Assembly: GCA_021404685.1 (NCBI GenBank) | Contig: QWHC01000006.1 | Location: 1 to 64,000, forward strand | Origin: Chloroflexi bacterium CFX4 | GTDB lineage: Bacteria; Chloroflexota; Anaerolineae; Aggregatilineales; UBA2796 | DNA: 64,000 nt | Reading direction: 5' to 3' | Shown: piece by piece, positions 43,088 to 52,776 of the stretch | Layout: every line of letters starts with the position of its first letter | How positions within the stretch are numbered: the first letter of the stretch is position 1 | Notes under the pieces: generated by a model | Seen by the model: only the letters and a program-made list of their open reading frames with translations | What the model was told of the DNA's origin: nothing | Databases searched by the model: none | Translations under genes and position numbers: made by a program

Positions 43088-45532
43088 TTAGCGTGCGGCG
43101 TAAATGGCAGCGTAAATCGCATACTGCTCATAGATGCGGCGGACATAGGTGCGCGTTTCGCTGAAGGTGATCGCCTGCACGAAAAGGTCAGGGTCGCCGC
43201 CGCTAATCCGCAGCCATGTGGCGCTATTGCCGGGTCCACCGTTGTAGGCAGCCAATGCCGCATAGGGATTGCCGTTGAAGGTCTGCAACTGTTCATATAA
43301 GTAGTACACGCCAAACGGCACGTTGATGTAAGGTCGGTACAGGTCGCTATTTTGATAGTCGCGCTTGCCCAGCTTGCTGGCAATATAGGTGCCAGTGGTT
43401 GGGATGATCTGCATCAAGCCTTGGGCTTGCGCGCTGGAGGTTGCCGCGCCTTGAAATAAACTCTCTTGGCGGATCAGGCTGAAGATCAGCAGTGGGTCAA
43501 CGCCATACTGCTGCGCGGCGGGTAAGACTAAATCGGCGTAGGCGATGGGAAAACGCAGCGCCGCAATGTATTTAGGAACTTCTACGGTGCGCTGTCCAGA
43601 GCCATCAATCAGCTTGGCAGCCGCATTAATTGCCTCTCGGTACAGCCCAATACGGTAATAATAAGATGCTAATTGGTAAAGCGCCAATGGATTCTGCCCA
43701 TAGGCGTCGGTCAGGGCGCTAAATTCTGCCTGCGCATCGTCATAGGCAGCCACTGCCCAAAGTTCTGCGCCGCGCACCATACGTTCATCTGCCTCTAAAG
43801 CGGGGGAGAGCATCCACAACGCGCCGCCACCTTCGATCTTGAAGGTTTGGCGCATCCACGCCTCTGCCTCATCTATATTGGCGGGCTGGTTGAACGCCCA
43901 ATCAAGGCGCCCTGGCGGCACAAAGCCGCCACGCCCTGCCAGCAAGTCCGCGGCGCGCAGGCTGTAATAACCGGCTGGATCAATTCGGGATGCCTGTTGA
44001 TAGGCGCTGCGTGCCAATGCCTCCTGATTGTTGATCTGGTAAAGCCTGCCGAGCCATAAATAGCCCGCTGCTTGCAGTTCGCCTGTGCCGCCAGTTGCCA
44101 GCAGGGAAAAAAGGCGTTCGGCACGTGCCAAGGCGCCCTGATTATAGGCTGCCATGCCGCCGCGAAAGAGCCCATCCATCGCTTGCTGTGTGCCGGGATA
44201 CTTGCTGCCAAGTATCTCAAAGGTGGCAAGGCTTTGTTCGGCATCACCCTGTGTGGAATGCAAATAGCCCACACGCCAGAGCGCTTCGGGTGCTTCCGGC
44301 AGGTTTGGGTACGTTTCGGCAAGGGCAAGGTAGCGCGCTAGGGCGCCTGCAATATCACCGCTGAGGAACAGTGTGCGCCCTTGTTCCAGCCACGCTTCAC
44401 CAAAGCGCACACTGGTCGGATAATTGGTCAGGATGGTTTGGAAGGCGGTATTGGCAGCTGCCACATTGCCCACTTCGCGGTAGGCGCGCCCAAGCAGCAG
44501 GTAAACGTTCGGGTCAATCTCACCAAGCGGCGTGCTGCTAGTGTAGTTGTGAAATGCCTCAATGGCATCTGCGTAATCTTTGGCGGCGTAGCTAATCCGT
44601 CCGCGTGTCAGGTTCTCCACACGCAAGCCGTTCGCCAGCAGCACTTGCATGGCGCGGTAACCTTCAGGCGTTTCGGGATAATCACGCACGATCTCTTGGA
44701 AGCGCGGTAAGGCTGCTGCGCTGTTGTTGGCGCGCTGCAAGGCGTTGGCGGCTGCAAAAGTGATGGCTGCGCGGTAGCCTGCATTACGCGCCACGCTCAG
44801 GATAGCATCGTACTGCTCAATGGCAGCCGCGGTGTTGCCAGCGTTCAGGTAGCCTGCTGCCAACTTTTCACGCAGCACAAGCATTGGCACAAGGCTGCGC
44901 GAACGTTCGACCGCTACCGCGTAGTTGGTGAGTGCTTGGGATGGATCGCCCAGTGCAAGGTAGGCGTCGCCAATGCGTTCGTAGGCATAGCTATCAATCA
45001 GGTTTGGGCGCAAGGCAAGGTAGGCGCTGAACTCGGTGATGGCAGCCTGCCATGCCGAGGCGCCTAGATAGGCATCGCCGCGCAAGAAGTGCGCTTGTGC
45101 GCGGCGCACATCATCGGGATAGGTGCTGATGAATTGGCTGAGCGCCTCTACCGCGAGGCTGAACTGCCCTTCACGCAAGGCAGCTTGCCCATAGCCAAAG
45201 GCGGCATCAGCGCGCAGGCGTGGGTCAACAGCCGTGATCGGCTGTTCGAGGATCGAGCGATAAACTTCCACAGCCGCGTTGAAATTGCCATTTTGCAAAG
45301 CGATGTTTGCCTCAGCAATCGCCACGAACGGCACCGGTGTTGGTGTCGGCTGAAGGGTTGGTGTGGTGGTTGGTTCGGGTGGTGCAGTCGGTGTTTCAGC
45401 AGGTGCGGCAAGGCTTGGCGTCGCCGTGACGACCAGAGCGACGCTTTCTTGTGCCAGCGAACAGCCCAGAAGGGCAGGCAACAGGCAGGCGAATGAGACA
45501 AGCCACAAGCGGGCGGGTGATAAATCGCGCAT
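43088..45532 (-). CDS. TPR-containing lytic transglycosylase lipoprotein (Slt70-like)
   Basis: An 814-residue cell-envelope muramidase. The signal ends in a lipobox (LPALLGC, Cys at about 24), followed by a Thr/Pro-rich linker and a long array of TPR-like helical repeats (residues 90-600). The C-terminal SLT domain has the catalytic Glu in LIRQESLF and the family segments AQAQGLMQIIPTTG and ALAAYNGGPGN. It cuts peptidoglycan to 1,6-anhydromuropeptides. I chose the ATG at 45532, since it gives a good lipoprotein signal; an upstream TTG at 45568 would add 12 residues. Confidence 0.9.
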   Translation of the reverse strand: MRDLSPARLWLVSFACLLPALLGCSLAQESVALVVTATPSLAAPAETPTAPPEPTTTPTLQPTPTPVPFVAIAEANIALQNGNFNAAVEVYRSILEQPITAVDPRLRADAAFGYGQAALREGQFSLAVEALSQFISTYPDDVRRAQAHFLRGDAYLGASAWQAAITEFSAYLALRPNLIDSYAYERIGDAYLALGDPSQALTNYAVAVERSRSLVPMLVLREKLAAGYLNAGNTAAAIEQYDAILSVARNAGYRAAITFAAANALQRANNSAAALPRFQEIVRDYPETPEGYRAMQVLLANGLRVENLTRGRISYAAKDYADAIEAFHNYTSSTPLGEIDPNVYLLLGRAYREVGNVAAANTAFQTILTNYPTSVRFGEAWLEQGRTLFLSGDIAGALARYLALAETYPNLPEAPEALWRVGYLHSTQGDAEQSLATFEILGSKYPGTQQAMDGLFRGGMAAYNQGALARAERLFSLLATGGTGELQAAGYLWLGRLYQINNQEALARSAYQQASRIDPAGYYSLRAADLLAGRGGFVPPGRLDWAFNQPANIDEAEAWMRQTFKIEGGGALWMLSPALEADERMVRGAELWAVAAYDDAQAEFSALTDAYGQNPLALYQLASYYYRIGLYREAINAAAKLIDGSGQRTVEVPKYIAALRFPIAYADLVLPAAQQYGVDPLLIFSLIRQESLFQGAATSSAQAQGLMQIIPTTGTYIASKLGKRDYQNSDLYRPYINVPFGVYYLYEQLQTFNGNPYAALAAYNGGPGNSATWLRISGGDPDLFVQAITFSETRTYVRRIYEQYAIYAAIYAAR

Positions 45533-45678
45533 GGTGGCGATTATGGCGAGAGTCAGCAGGATTGTCAATTAGAATCCCTGTTGCTATCTGTGCAAGCGTT
45601 TGCAGTAAACCACATAGCTTTTTTCGTCAAAACGCGGCATAGTTAATGGCATTGAGACCGCTTTGAAAGGATTTTCTA

Positions 45679-46782
45679 ATGACAGACCCGCGTTTGGCGC
45701 GTTTGGCGCGCACTTTGGTCGAGTATTCAGTGGCAGTCCAGAAAGGTGAAACCGTCATCTTGACGGGTGAACTCAGTGGGCTGCCGCTTATCCGCGAAGT
45801 GTATAAAGAAGTCGTGCGGGCTGGTGGTCACTGTATTCCCATGCTGAGCGACGAGACAATGGGCAATACATTTCTGCGCCACGCCAGCGATGAGCAGCTT
45901 GATTGGATTTCACCGTTGGAAGAATGGATGGCAAAAGACGCAAAGGTGCTGATCGCCATTCGTAGCACCAACAACACACGCGCCGCCACCAGCATTGATC
46001 CGAGCCGTGCGGCACGCCGTGCGCGCAGCCGCAACGAGCTGAACAAGATTCGGTTTATGCGCTCTGCCAGTGGCGATCAGCGCTGGACGCTCACCCAGTT
46101 CCCAACAGAGGCATACGCCCAAGAAGCAGATATGAGCCTTGAAGAATTTGAGGATTTTGTTTATAAAGCCTGCTTTGTGGATCAGCCTGATCCGATAGCA
46201 CTGTGGCGCAAGTTGGGCGAAGATCAACAGAAGTATGTGGACTGGCTGAAAGGCAAAAAGCAGGTGCGCCTCCGCAGCGCCAATGCTGATCTGACCTTGA
46301 GCATTGAAGGGCGCACCTTTGTGAACTCCACCGCCACGCACAACATGCCCAGTGGCGAGATTTTCACAGGGCCAGTTGAAAATTCAGTGAACGGTTGGGT
46401 GCGCTTCACCTTCCCTGCCATTCGGGAAGGGCGCGTGGTGGATGGTGTTGAGCTGCGCTTTGAAAATGGGCGCGTGGTGAGCGCCAAAGCCGCCAAGAAC
46501 GAAGAATACCTCTTGGCGCAGCTTGAGACGGATGCCGGCGCACGCTATTTGGGCGAGTTCGCCATCGGCACCAATTTCGGCATTCAGCGCTTCACCGGCA
46601 ACATCTTGTTTGATGAAAAGATCGGCGGCACGGTGCATATGGCGCTTGGACGCGGCTACCCTGAGACGGGCAGCCAGAACGAGTCCGCCATTCACTGGGA
46701 CATGATTTGCGACATGCGGCAAGGCGGCGAGATCGTCGTGGATGGCGAAACGCTCTACCGCGACGGTAAGTTTGTGTTCTAG
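45679..46782 (+). CDS. Aminopeptidase, M29 family
   Basis: A 367-residue M29 (thermophilic-aminopeptidase/AmpS) metallopeptidase. The family start DPRLARLARTLVEYSVAVQKGETVIL and the conserved SGEIFTGPVENSVNGWVRFTFPA block (with the metal-binding Glu residues) are present. The His-containing VHMALGRGYPETG and IHWDMICDM segments follow. It trims N-terminal residues from peptides in the cytosol. A single gene, ending in a hairpin at 46790. Confidence 0.92.
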   Translation: MTDPRLARLARTLVEYSVAVQKGETVILTGELSGLPLIREVYKEVVRAGGHCIPMLSDETMGNTFLRHASDEQLDWISPLEEWMAKDAKVLIAIRSTNNTRAATSIDPSRAARRARSRNELNKIRFMRSASGDQRWTLTQFPTEAYAQEADMSLEEFEDFVYKACFVDQPDPIALWRKLGEDQQKYVDWLKGKKQVRLRSANADLTLSIEGRTFVNSTATHNMPSGEIFTGPVENSVNGWVRFTFPAIREGRVVDGVELRFENGRVVSAKAAKNEEYLLAQLETDAGARYLGEFAIGTNFGIQRFTGNILFDEKIGGTVHMALGRGYPETGSQNESAIHWDMICDMRQGGEIVVDGETLYRDGKFVF

Positions 46783-46789
46783 GCAAGCA

Positions 46790-46815
46790 CAGGGATCAGC
46801 CGAAACTGATCCCTG
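46790..46815 (+). terminator. Terminator after the M29 aminopeptidase
   Basis: The perfect 10-base stem CAGGGATCAG / CTGATCCCTG with loop CCGAAA is followed by a weak T-run (ATCTTT). It separates the peptidase gene from the nuo promoter. Confidence 0.65.
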
Positions 46816-46836
46816 CTGCAATCTTTAGGGGTGACA

Positions 46837-46865
46837 TTGGCGCGAAAGTCTGTTTGCGCTAAAAT
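46837..46865 (+). promoter_or_regulatory. Promoter of nuoJKLMN
   Basis: TTGGCG, 17 bases, TAAAAT. Transcription would start near 46872, about 36 bases before the nuoJ ATG at 46908. This supports nuoJ-N being an independent operon. Confidence 0.6.
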
Positions 46866-46907
46866 GAACAAGCTAACCATTCTGTGCAGCTTCAGGGCTA
46901 AAAACTC

Positions 46908-48203
46908 ATGACGTTTGAACTGTTGTTATTCATCGTCGTGGCGGCTGTGGCAATTTTCTCGGCAGCATTCATGCTCGTCAGCCGAAATGCCGTTCACAGT
47001 GCGCTATTTCTCGTGGTGAACTTGCTGTGCGTGGCATTCTTCTACCTGATGCTCAGCGCACCTTTCTTGGCAATGGTGCAGATCACCGTTTATGCAGGCG
47101 CGATCATGGTCTTGTTCATGTTCGTGATCATGCTGCTTGGCTCCGAGCGTTTGGGCGGCGGCACAGCCAAATACGGCTGGTTGGCTGGCGGCGCTATCGC
47201 GCTCACCACGATTTTCTTGGTCGTCGTGTTTGTGGCGGTTGTGCAAGGGCAAATCGGCGCGCTGGAACCACAGCCACAGCCACCACAAGCGCGCTTTGTC
47301 CACGCGGTGGCAAATGCGCCAGCTGTGGATATTTATTTGAATAACCAGCGCGTGGCGGCTGATCTGAGCTACGGGCAATCCACCGCACTGCAAAGATTGC
47401 TGCCCGGTGACTATAACCTGCTGATCTTTGAGGCGTGTACGCTAGAAGAACGCGGCTTGTGTCCGAATCCTCTGGAGATCGGTGCAGCACCGCTTGTGGC
47501 GCTGCCGCTCAGCCTTGCGCCTGATAGCACTGCTGCCTACCTCGTAGCAGGCACACCGACCGACTTACGCTTGCTGAATGTGCCGCTTGACCTGACGCCG
47601 CCCGCGGATGAAAACACCTTCCGCCTGACGGTCGTCCATGCGCTACCTGCCTATGGCGAAGTGAACTTCATCCAGCAGGATTTGGCGGATGCGGCGCGCA
47701 GCACTGTTTTGGCTGCTAACCTCGCCTTTGGCGAGGCATCCGCACCACTGACGCTCCGCCGCGATACCTACGACTTCCTTTTCGAGAATTTGGGCAACCG
47801 CCTCGTGGCGCTGCGGGACTACAGCGCACGGGCGCGCACGCACGAACTGCTCATCTTGAGTGCGGCACCTGTGCCAGTGGTGGAAGGTGCGCCAAGCCTG
47901 CGGATAGATTACATCCGTCCCAGTGCGCCAAGCGCCGCGCATGAGTACGGCAGCCCACAGCAAATCGGGATTGAAATGCTGACGACCTACCTGCTGCCGT
48001 TCCAATTGGTGGCGCTACTGCTGCTGGCAACGATGGTCGGTGCGATCATGCTCACCCGTGAGGAAGTGATCCGACGGGAACGCCAGCGTCTGGTGGTCAG
48101 CCCGGCGATCAAACGCATCAACCGTGCCATTCCAATCAATGTAACTGCTAGCAGCACCGAAAAAGTGCTGCCAAGCGGCGAAGCCGAACCAAGCGCCGAC
48201 TAA
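46908..48203 (+). CDS. nuoJ: NADH-quinone oxidoreductase subunit J with DUF4397-like insertion
   Basis: A 431-residue NuoJ, against the usual 160-200. Residues 1-115 are the first four helices, with the conserved SRNAVHSALFLVVNLL and VQITVYAGAIMVLFMFVIML (pi-bulge helix 3). Residues 357-385 are helix 5 (TTYLLPFQLVALLLLATMVGAIML). Between them is an insertion (about residues 128-335) of soluble beta-rich sequence. It looks like two DUF4397-type repeats: ARFVHAVANAPAVDIYLNNQRVA then TFRLTVVHALPAYGEVNFIQQ, each with a following NLAFGEA/LSYGQS-type strand. By standard NuoJ topology the helix 4-5 loop is outside the membrane, so the insertion would be extracytoplasmic. The reading frame is clean, so this is not a chimeric assembly artefact. 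Confidence 0.9.
   Translation: MTFELLLFIVVAAVAIFSAAFMLVSRNAVHSALFLVVNLLCVAFFYLMLSAPFLAMVQITVYAGAIMVLFMFVIMLLGSERLGGGTAKYGWLAGGAIALTTIFLVVVFVAVVQGQIGALEPQPQPPQARFVHAVANAPAVDIYLNNQRVAADLSYGQSTALQRLLPGDYNLLIFEACTLEERGLCPNPLEIGAAPLVALPLSLAPDSTAAYLVAGTPTDLRLLNVPLDLTPPADENTFRLTVVHALPAYGEVNFIQQDLADAARSTVLAANLAFGEASAPLTLRRDTYDFLFENLGNRLVALRDYSARARTHELLILSAAPVPVVEGAPSLRIDYIRPSAPSAAHEYGSPQQIGIEMLTTYLLPFQLVALLLLATMVGAIMLTREEVIRRERQRLVVSPAIKRINRAIPINVTASSTEKVLPSGEAEPSAD
47289..47912 (+). other. DUF4397-like double repeat inserted in NuoJ
   Basis: Residues 128-335 of the nuoJ product. Each half has the pattern (R)F/L..VHA.P....(V)(D/N)(I/F)...., a later (S/F)(Y/G)G-like strand, and a Y-x-(L/F)-L-(I/F)-(F)E block (DYNLLIFEA and TYDFLFEN). 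DUF4397 domains are normally found in secreted or anchored proteins. Assignment is by pattern recognition, not by search. Confidence 0.65.
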
Positions 48204-48233
48204 TGCGCGCCTAAGACAAGGGGGAAAAGAAGC

Positions 48234-48548
48234 GTGCAACCACCTACGGTCGCCACTGAATACTTTGTTGTGCTAAGTGCGGTGCTGTTCATCATGGGCG
48301 TGTTAGGCGTTCTGGTGCGGCGCAACGCCATCATGATCTTTATGTCCGTCGAGCTAATGCTGAACGCTGCCAACCTTGCCCTTGTGGCCTTTGCGCGGCA
48401 GTGGGGCAACGCGGGCGGGCAACTCACCGTCTTCTTCGTGATCACCATCGCCGCGGCGGAAGTGGCAGTCGGCTTGGCGCTGATTGTGGCGATCTTCCGC
48501 ACGAAGAAATCCATTGATATTGACGAACTCAACGCGATGCAAGGATAG
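48234..48548 (+). CDS. nuoK: NADH-quinone oxidoreductase subunit K
   Basis: A 104-residue three-helix subunit of the complex I membrane arm. The conserved Glu residues for proton transfer are seen in [22 protein letters not shown] (helix 2) and [20 protein letters not shown] (helix 3). The start is GTG at 48234 with an AAGGGGGAAAAG ribosome site upstream. nuoL begins 6 bases after its stop. Confidence 0.95.
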   Translation: MQPPTVATEYFVVLSAVLFIMGVLGVLVRRNAIMIFMSVELMLNAANLALVAFARQWGNAGGQLTVFFVITIAAAEVAVGLALIVAIFRTKKSIDIDELNAMQG

Positions 48549-48554
48549 AGTGGC

Positions 48555-51068
48555 ATGGAAGTAATCGCATCCTTTGTTCCGTTAGTGGTGATCTTGCCCT
48601 TTGTTGGCGCACTGATCAACCTCTTTTTAGGGCGCTACATGAGCGAGAAGCTCATCGGCGCTGTGGCAACCACTGCCGCGGGCTTGGCGTTTGCCATTGC
48701 CGCTGTGATGACCATCGGCATCACGGCGCACGGCTACGAGGCGACTGTTGTCAATCCGCCGCTGTTGGATAGCTGGCTGTACATTCCATCCGCCGCCATT
48801 GACATCCCATGGCAAATGCGCGTGGATACGCTCAGCCTGACCATGATGCTGGTCGTCACCGGCGTTGGCACGCTCATTCACCTGTACGCCATTGGCTACA
48901 TGCATGGCGATTCGCGCTTTGCGCGCTTTTTTGTCTACCTGAACTTGTTCCTCGCCTTCATGCTGATCTTGGTAACGGGCAACAACTTCTTGATGATGTT
49001 CGTTGGCTGGGAAGGCGTCGGCTTGTGTTCTTTTCTGCTGATCGGTTTCTGGTTTGATAAGAAACATGGCGAGGGCTGGAAGAACAGCAACGCCGCACGC
49101 AAGGCGTTCATTGTGAACCGCGTGGGCGATTTCGGCTTGCTCATGGCGATCTTCCTGATCTTCTGGACGTTTGGCACACTCGACTACTACAAGCCAAACG
49201 AGGTGCTGCACCTTGAAGGTGAACCGCACAGTGCCGCGGTAGACACCTTGATCCGTGCAGGGGAAGGTGGTCACGGCGGATCGAGCCAGAAGGGCGTTTT
49301 TGCGCAAACAGAGGCGTGGCTTGCCGAAGGCGGGCATATTGTCTCGTTCGGCGTTTTTGAACTGCCTTTTGAGACGGTGATCACGCTCATCACGCTCTTT
49401 ATGCTGATCGGCGTGACGGGCAAGAGCGCGCAAATTCCGCTCTTTGTGTGGCTGCCGGACGCCATGGCAGGTCCAACGCCTGTTAGTGCGCTGATCCATG
49501 CCGCGACGATGGTGACGGCAGGCGTCTATTTGATCACGCGCACCAGTGTGCTGTACCATGCTGCGCCGCTGTCTTCCGCGATTGTGACGATTATTGGTAT
49601 TGCGACGGCGCTGATGGCAGGCTTCATTGCGCTTGGGCAGTGGGACATTAAAAAGGTGCTGGCATATTCAACGGTCAGCCAGCTAGGTTTCATGGTGGCG
49701 GCGGTTGGCTTGGGTGGCTATGCAGCTGGCATGTTCCACCTGATCACGCACGCCTTCTTCAAAGCGCTCTTGTTCTTGGGCAGTGGGTCGGTCATCCATG
49801 CGATGGAACACGGGCACCACCATGCTCATGCACACGGACATGCTGAAGGCGACTCGCACGGACACGACGATCACGGCGAGCAGGCTGATCATGGGCATGA
49901 TGAGGCATTCGATCCACAAGACATGCGGAATATGGGTGGCTTGGCGCGCCGAATGCCGATCACCTTCGTCACCTATCTGATCGGCACGCTTGCCCTTGCT
50001 GGAATCTTCCCGTTGGCGGGCTTCTGGTCGAAGGATGAGATTTTGGGCAAGGCGTTCAATGCCGGCTTTAACGACGGCAAGATCGAGGGCTTCTTGGCGC
50101 TTGGCGTGCTGATGGTGGCGGCGGGCTTCACTGCCTTCTATATGTGGCGGCAGATCAAGCTAGTCTTTTTGGGCGTGCCGCGCACAGAGGCAGCCGCCGC
50201 TGCGCCTGAATCCAGCCCGTCAATGACCATTCCGCTGTTAGTGCTGGCAGCGCTCACCATCTTCGGCGGTGCGCTGAACGTGCCGCTAGGCGTCAGTGGG
50301 GTGTTGGTGTTGGGCGTGCTGTTCATCATGGCGGGCTTCTGGCTGCTATGGGCATTGCCCGGCGTGCGTTTGTTCTTCATCGGGCGCGCTGAGCCAGTTA
50401 CCAGCCAGCCAACCGTAAATCCGATCTTCCGCCTGATTGTGCTTGCTTCTTCGGCGGCGTTCATCCTCAGCGGTGCGGCGATCATGTTCGTGCCGTCGCT
50501 GGGCGCCAGCTATCAGTTAGAGGTGCTTGTGCTGTGGCTGGAACACAGCGTGCCATACACCAAAGGCTTGACGCTCAACCCGATTTTGGCGATTGTGGCG
50601 CTCAGCGTGGGCATTGCGGGCATTCTGTTGGCGCAGCGCGTCTACAGCCCGTCGGCATTGGCAGAGGGCAACCAAGACATCCTAGAAGCGCAACCCAGCA
50701 CACGGGCTGCCTTCCGCCTCTCCAACGCCAAGCTGTATTGGGATGAGACCTACGGGCGCTTCATTGAGCAGCCCTATAACCGTGCCGCTGCATGGCTGGC
50801 GAATAAGCTGGACTGGGAATTCTGGCATGATCGCTTCCATCACACCGTCTTCCGCGATTTCTATAAGCGTGCGGCAGATTTCATCGCTACGCCGGTGGAT
50901 CGTGGTGCGATTGATCAAGGCTTTCTGCGGATTGCGCGTGGTGTGGCACAGATTGCGGCACGGCTGCGCGGCGTGCAGACGGGCTATGTGCGGACGTATG
51001 TGTTCACCATGCTCTTTGGTGTGGTGTTGGTGATGCTTATCCTGCTGCTGCCGCTGCTGAGGCAGTAG
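48555..51068 (+). CDS. nuoL: NADH-quinone oxidoreductase subunit L, long form with His-rich loop
   Basis: An 837-residue antiporter-like subunit. Typical NuoL is about 620. Key features are WEGVGLCSFLLIGFWF, the conserved PDAMAGPTPVSALIHAATMVTAGVYLITR, the Lys helix SQLGFMVAAVG and the C-terminal segments with the lateral helix. Length is increased by a loop near residues 210-255, a strongly His/Asp-rich loop (about 415-455: HGHHHAHAHGHAEGDSHGH... type, in front of DMRNMGGLARRMP), and a long region near 560-700. The His-rich stretch would bind divalent metal ions. Confidence 0.93.
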   Translation: MEVIASFVPLVVILPFVGALINLFLGRYMSEKLIGAVATTAAGLAFAIAAVMTIGITAHGYEATVVNPPLLDSWLYIPSAAIDIPWQMRVDTLSLTMMLVVTGVGTLIHLYAIGYMHGDSRFARFFVYLNLFLAFMLILVTGNNFLMMFVGWEGVGLCSFLLIGFWFDKKHGEGWKNSNAARKAFIVNRVGDFGLLMAIFLIFWTFGTLDYYKPNEVLHLEGEPHSAAVDTLIRAGEGGHGGSSQKGVFAQTEAWLAEGGHIVSFGVFELPFETVITLITLFMLIGVTGKSAQIPLFVWLPDAMAGPTPVSALIHAATMVTAGVYLITRTSVLYHAAPLSSAIVTIIGIATALMAGFIALGQWDIKKVLAYSTVSQLGFMVAAVGLGGYAAGMFHLITHAFFKALLFLGSGSVIHAMEHGHHHAHAHGHAEGDSHGHDDHGEQADHGHDEAFDPQDMRNMGGLARRMPITFVTYLIGTLALAGIFPLAGFWSKDEILGKAFNAGFNDGKIEGFLALGVLMVAAGFTAFYMWRQIKLVFLGVPRTEAAAAAPESSPSMTIPLLVLAALTIFGGALNVPLGVSGVLVLGVLFIMAGFWLLWALPGVRLFFIGRAEPVTSQPTVNPIFRLIVLASSAAFILSGAAIMFVPSLGASYQLEVLVLWLEHSVPYTKGLTLNPILAIVALSVGIAGILLAQRVYSPSALAEGNQDILEAQPSTRAAFRLSNAKLYWDETYGRFIEQPYNRAAAWLANKLDWEFWHDRFHHTVFRDFYKRAADFIATPVDRGAIDQGFLRIARGVAQIAARLRGVQTGYVRTYVFTMLFGVVLVMLILLLPLLRQ

Positions 51069-51103
51069 GGCGGCGAGAGCGCAAAGGCAATTGAGGGAAA
51101 ATC

Positions 51104-52774
51104 ATGGAAAAGAACGATATGCTAATCAACATTGTGCTGTTCTCGCCGCTGGTCGGGATCGCCCTGCTCCTGATCTTTGGGCGGGCGCGGGAAGAGCGCA
51201 TCAAGTGGGTCGCGTTGGTCTCATCGCTGGTCACGCTTGCCTTCTCAATCATCCTGCTGGGTGCTTTTGACCAAAGCAAGGCAGGGATGCAGCTTGAGAA
51301 CTTGGGCGAGTGGTTCCGCTTGGGCAACTACACCGTCAGCTACTACGTGGGCGTGGACGGTTTGAGCGTGCTGCTTGTGGTGCTAACGGCGTTCATCATG
51401 CCGTTGGCGATTCTGTTCTCGCTCTACCACGTCAAGGATCGGGTACGGCTGTATTACTCGTTCCTGCTACTGCTCGAATTCGCCATGATCGGCGTCTTTG
51501 TGGCACAGGATTTGTTCATGTTCTATGTGTTCTGGGAAGTCTCGCTGGTGCCGATGTATTTCTTGGTCGGTATTTGGGGATCGGAACAGCGCATTTATGC
51601 AGCGGTCAAATTCTTCCTCTACACGATGGCAGGCTCTATCCTGATGCTGCTCGCCATTTTGTGGATGGGCAACCATTTCGGCACGTTCAACGTGATGCAG
51701 ATCAAGGCGGCGATTGAAGCTGCCGCTGGCACGCCTGAGGGCGCTTTCCCAAGCGCTGTGACGGAACTGCTGCTGTTCTTGGGCTTCTTCATCGCCTTTG
51801 CCATCAAAGTGCCGATTTGGCCTCTGCATTCGTGGCTGCCGGACGCGCACGTGCAAGCGCCAACGGCTGGCTCGGTCATTCTGGCGGGCGTGCTGCTGAA
51901 GTTGGGCACCTATGGTTTGGTGCGCTTCAATCTGGGCTTGTTTCCGCAGATGTCGGTGACTTTAGCGCCAATCATCGGCATTTTGGCGATCATCGGCATT
52001 ATTTATGGTGCGTGGGTCAGCTACGCGCAAACCGACGTGAAAAAGTTGGTTGCCTACTCGTCCATCAGCCACTTAGGCTTTGTGGTATTGGGCATTTTTG
52101 CCCTAAACGCAGCCGGCATCAGCGGCGCAACCTTGCAGATGATCAATCACGGCATCAGCACGGGCGGCTTGTTTCTTGTGGTCGGTATGCTCTATGAGCG
52201 GCGGCACACGAAGGCAATTGATGCCTTTGGCGGCGTTTGGAAAGCGCTGCCTGTCTTTAGCGGCTTGGCGTTGGTTATCACGCTCTCCAGCATGGGCTTG
52301 CCGGGCTTGAACGGCTTCGTTGGCGAGTTCACGATCCTGCTCGGCACGGCAGGCTCGCCGGTGTTGGGCTTAGGGTTCGCCTTCTTCGGCACCATCGGTG
52401 TGATCTTGGCGGCCGTCTACCTGCTTTATATGTGGAACAAGGTCTTTATGGGCGAGTACAAAGCGCCAGCGGCAGCCGCCCACGGCGATTTTGCCCTTGC
52501 CCCAGCCACAGGCGGCGGGCATGAAGGCGATGGCGAGGATGTTCACGCTGATCATGGGCATGACGATCACGGACATGGCGGCGAGAATCCGTATCCGCCC
52601 TTAATGTGGAACGAGGTGACCGCGCTTGTGGTTGTAGTGGTGGCTGCCTTCGTGATCGGCTTGTATCCGCGCCCGTTCTTCGGCTACATGGATGCCTCGA
52701 CCAATGCGGCTGCCGCTGAACTCTCGCGCTACATCCCGAATCAGGCGGCGTCCGAGAACATTCAGGCGGAATAA
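51104..52774 (+). CDS. nuoM: NADH-quinone oxidoreductase subunit M, with His-rich loop
   Basis: A 556-residue proton-translocating subunit. The markers are VSLVPMYFLVGIWGSEQRIYAAVKFFLYT, KVPIWPLHSWLPDAHVQAPTAGS (helix 7-8 Lys/Asp region) and SISHLGFVVLGIFAL. The usual FNGFVGEF-type motif is LNGFVGEFTILLG here. A His/Asp/Gly-rich insertion (about residues 472-497, HEGDGEDVHADHGHDDHGHGG) precedes the last helix, paralleling the loop in NuoL. Confidence 0.94.
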   Translation: MEKNDMLINIVLFSPLVGIALLLIFGRAREERIKWVALVSSLVTLAFSIILLGAFDQSKAGMQLENLGEWFRLGNYTVSYYVGVDGLSVLLVVLTAFIMPLAILFSLYHVKDRVRLYYSFLLLLEFAMIGVFVAQDLFMFYVFWEVSLVPMYFLVGIWGSEQRIYAAVKFFLYTMAGSILMLLAILWMGNHFGTFNVMQIKAAIEAAAGTPEGAFPSAVTELLLFLGFFIAFAIKVPIWPLHSWLPDAHVQAPTAGSVILAGVLLKLGTYGLVRFNLGLFPQMSVTLAPIIGILAIIGIIYGAWVSYAQTDVKKLVAYSSISHLGFVVLGIFALNAAGISGATLQMINHGISTGGLFLVVGMLYERRHTKAIDAFGGVWKALPVFSGLALVITLSSMGLPGLNGFVGEFTILLGTAGSPVLGLGFAFFGTIGVILAAVYLLYMWNKVFMGEYKAPAAAAHGDFALAPATGGGHEGDGEDVHADHGHDDHGHGGENPYPPLMWNEVTALVVVVVAAFVIGLYPRPFFGYMDASTNAAAAELSRYIPNQAASENIQAE

Positions 52775-52776
52775 CC

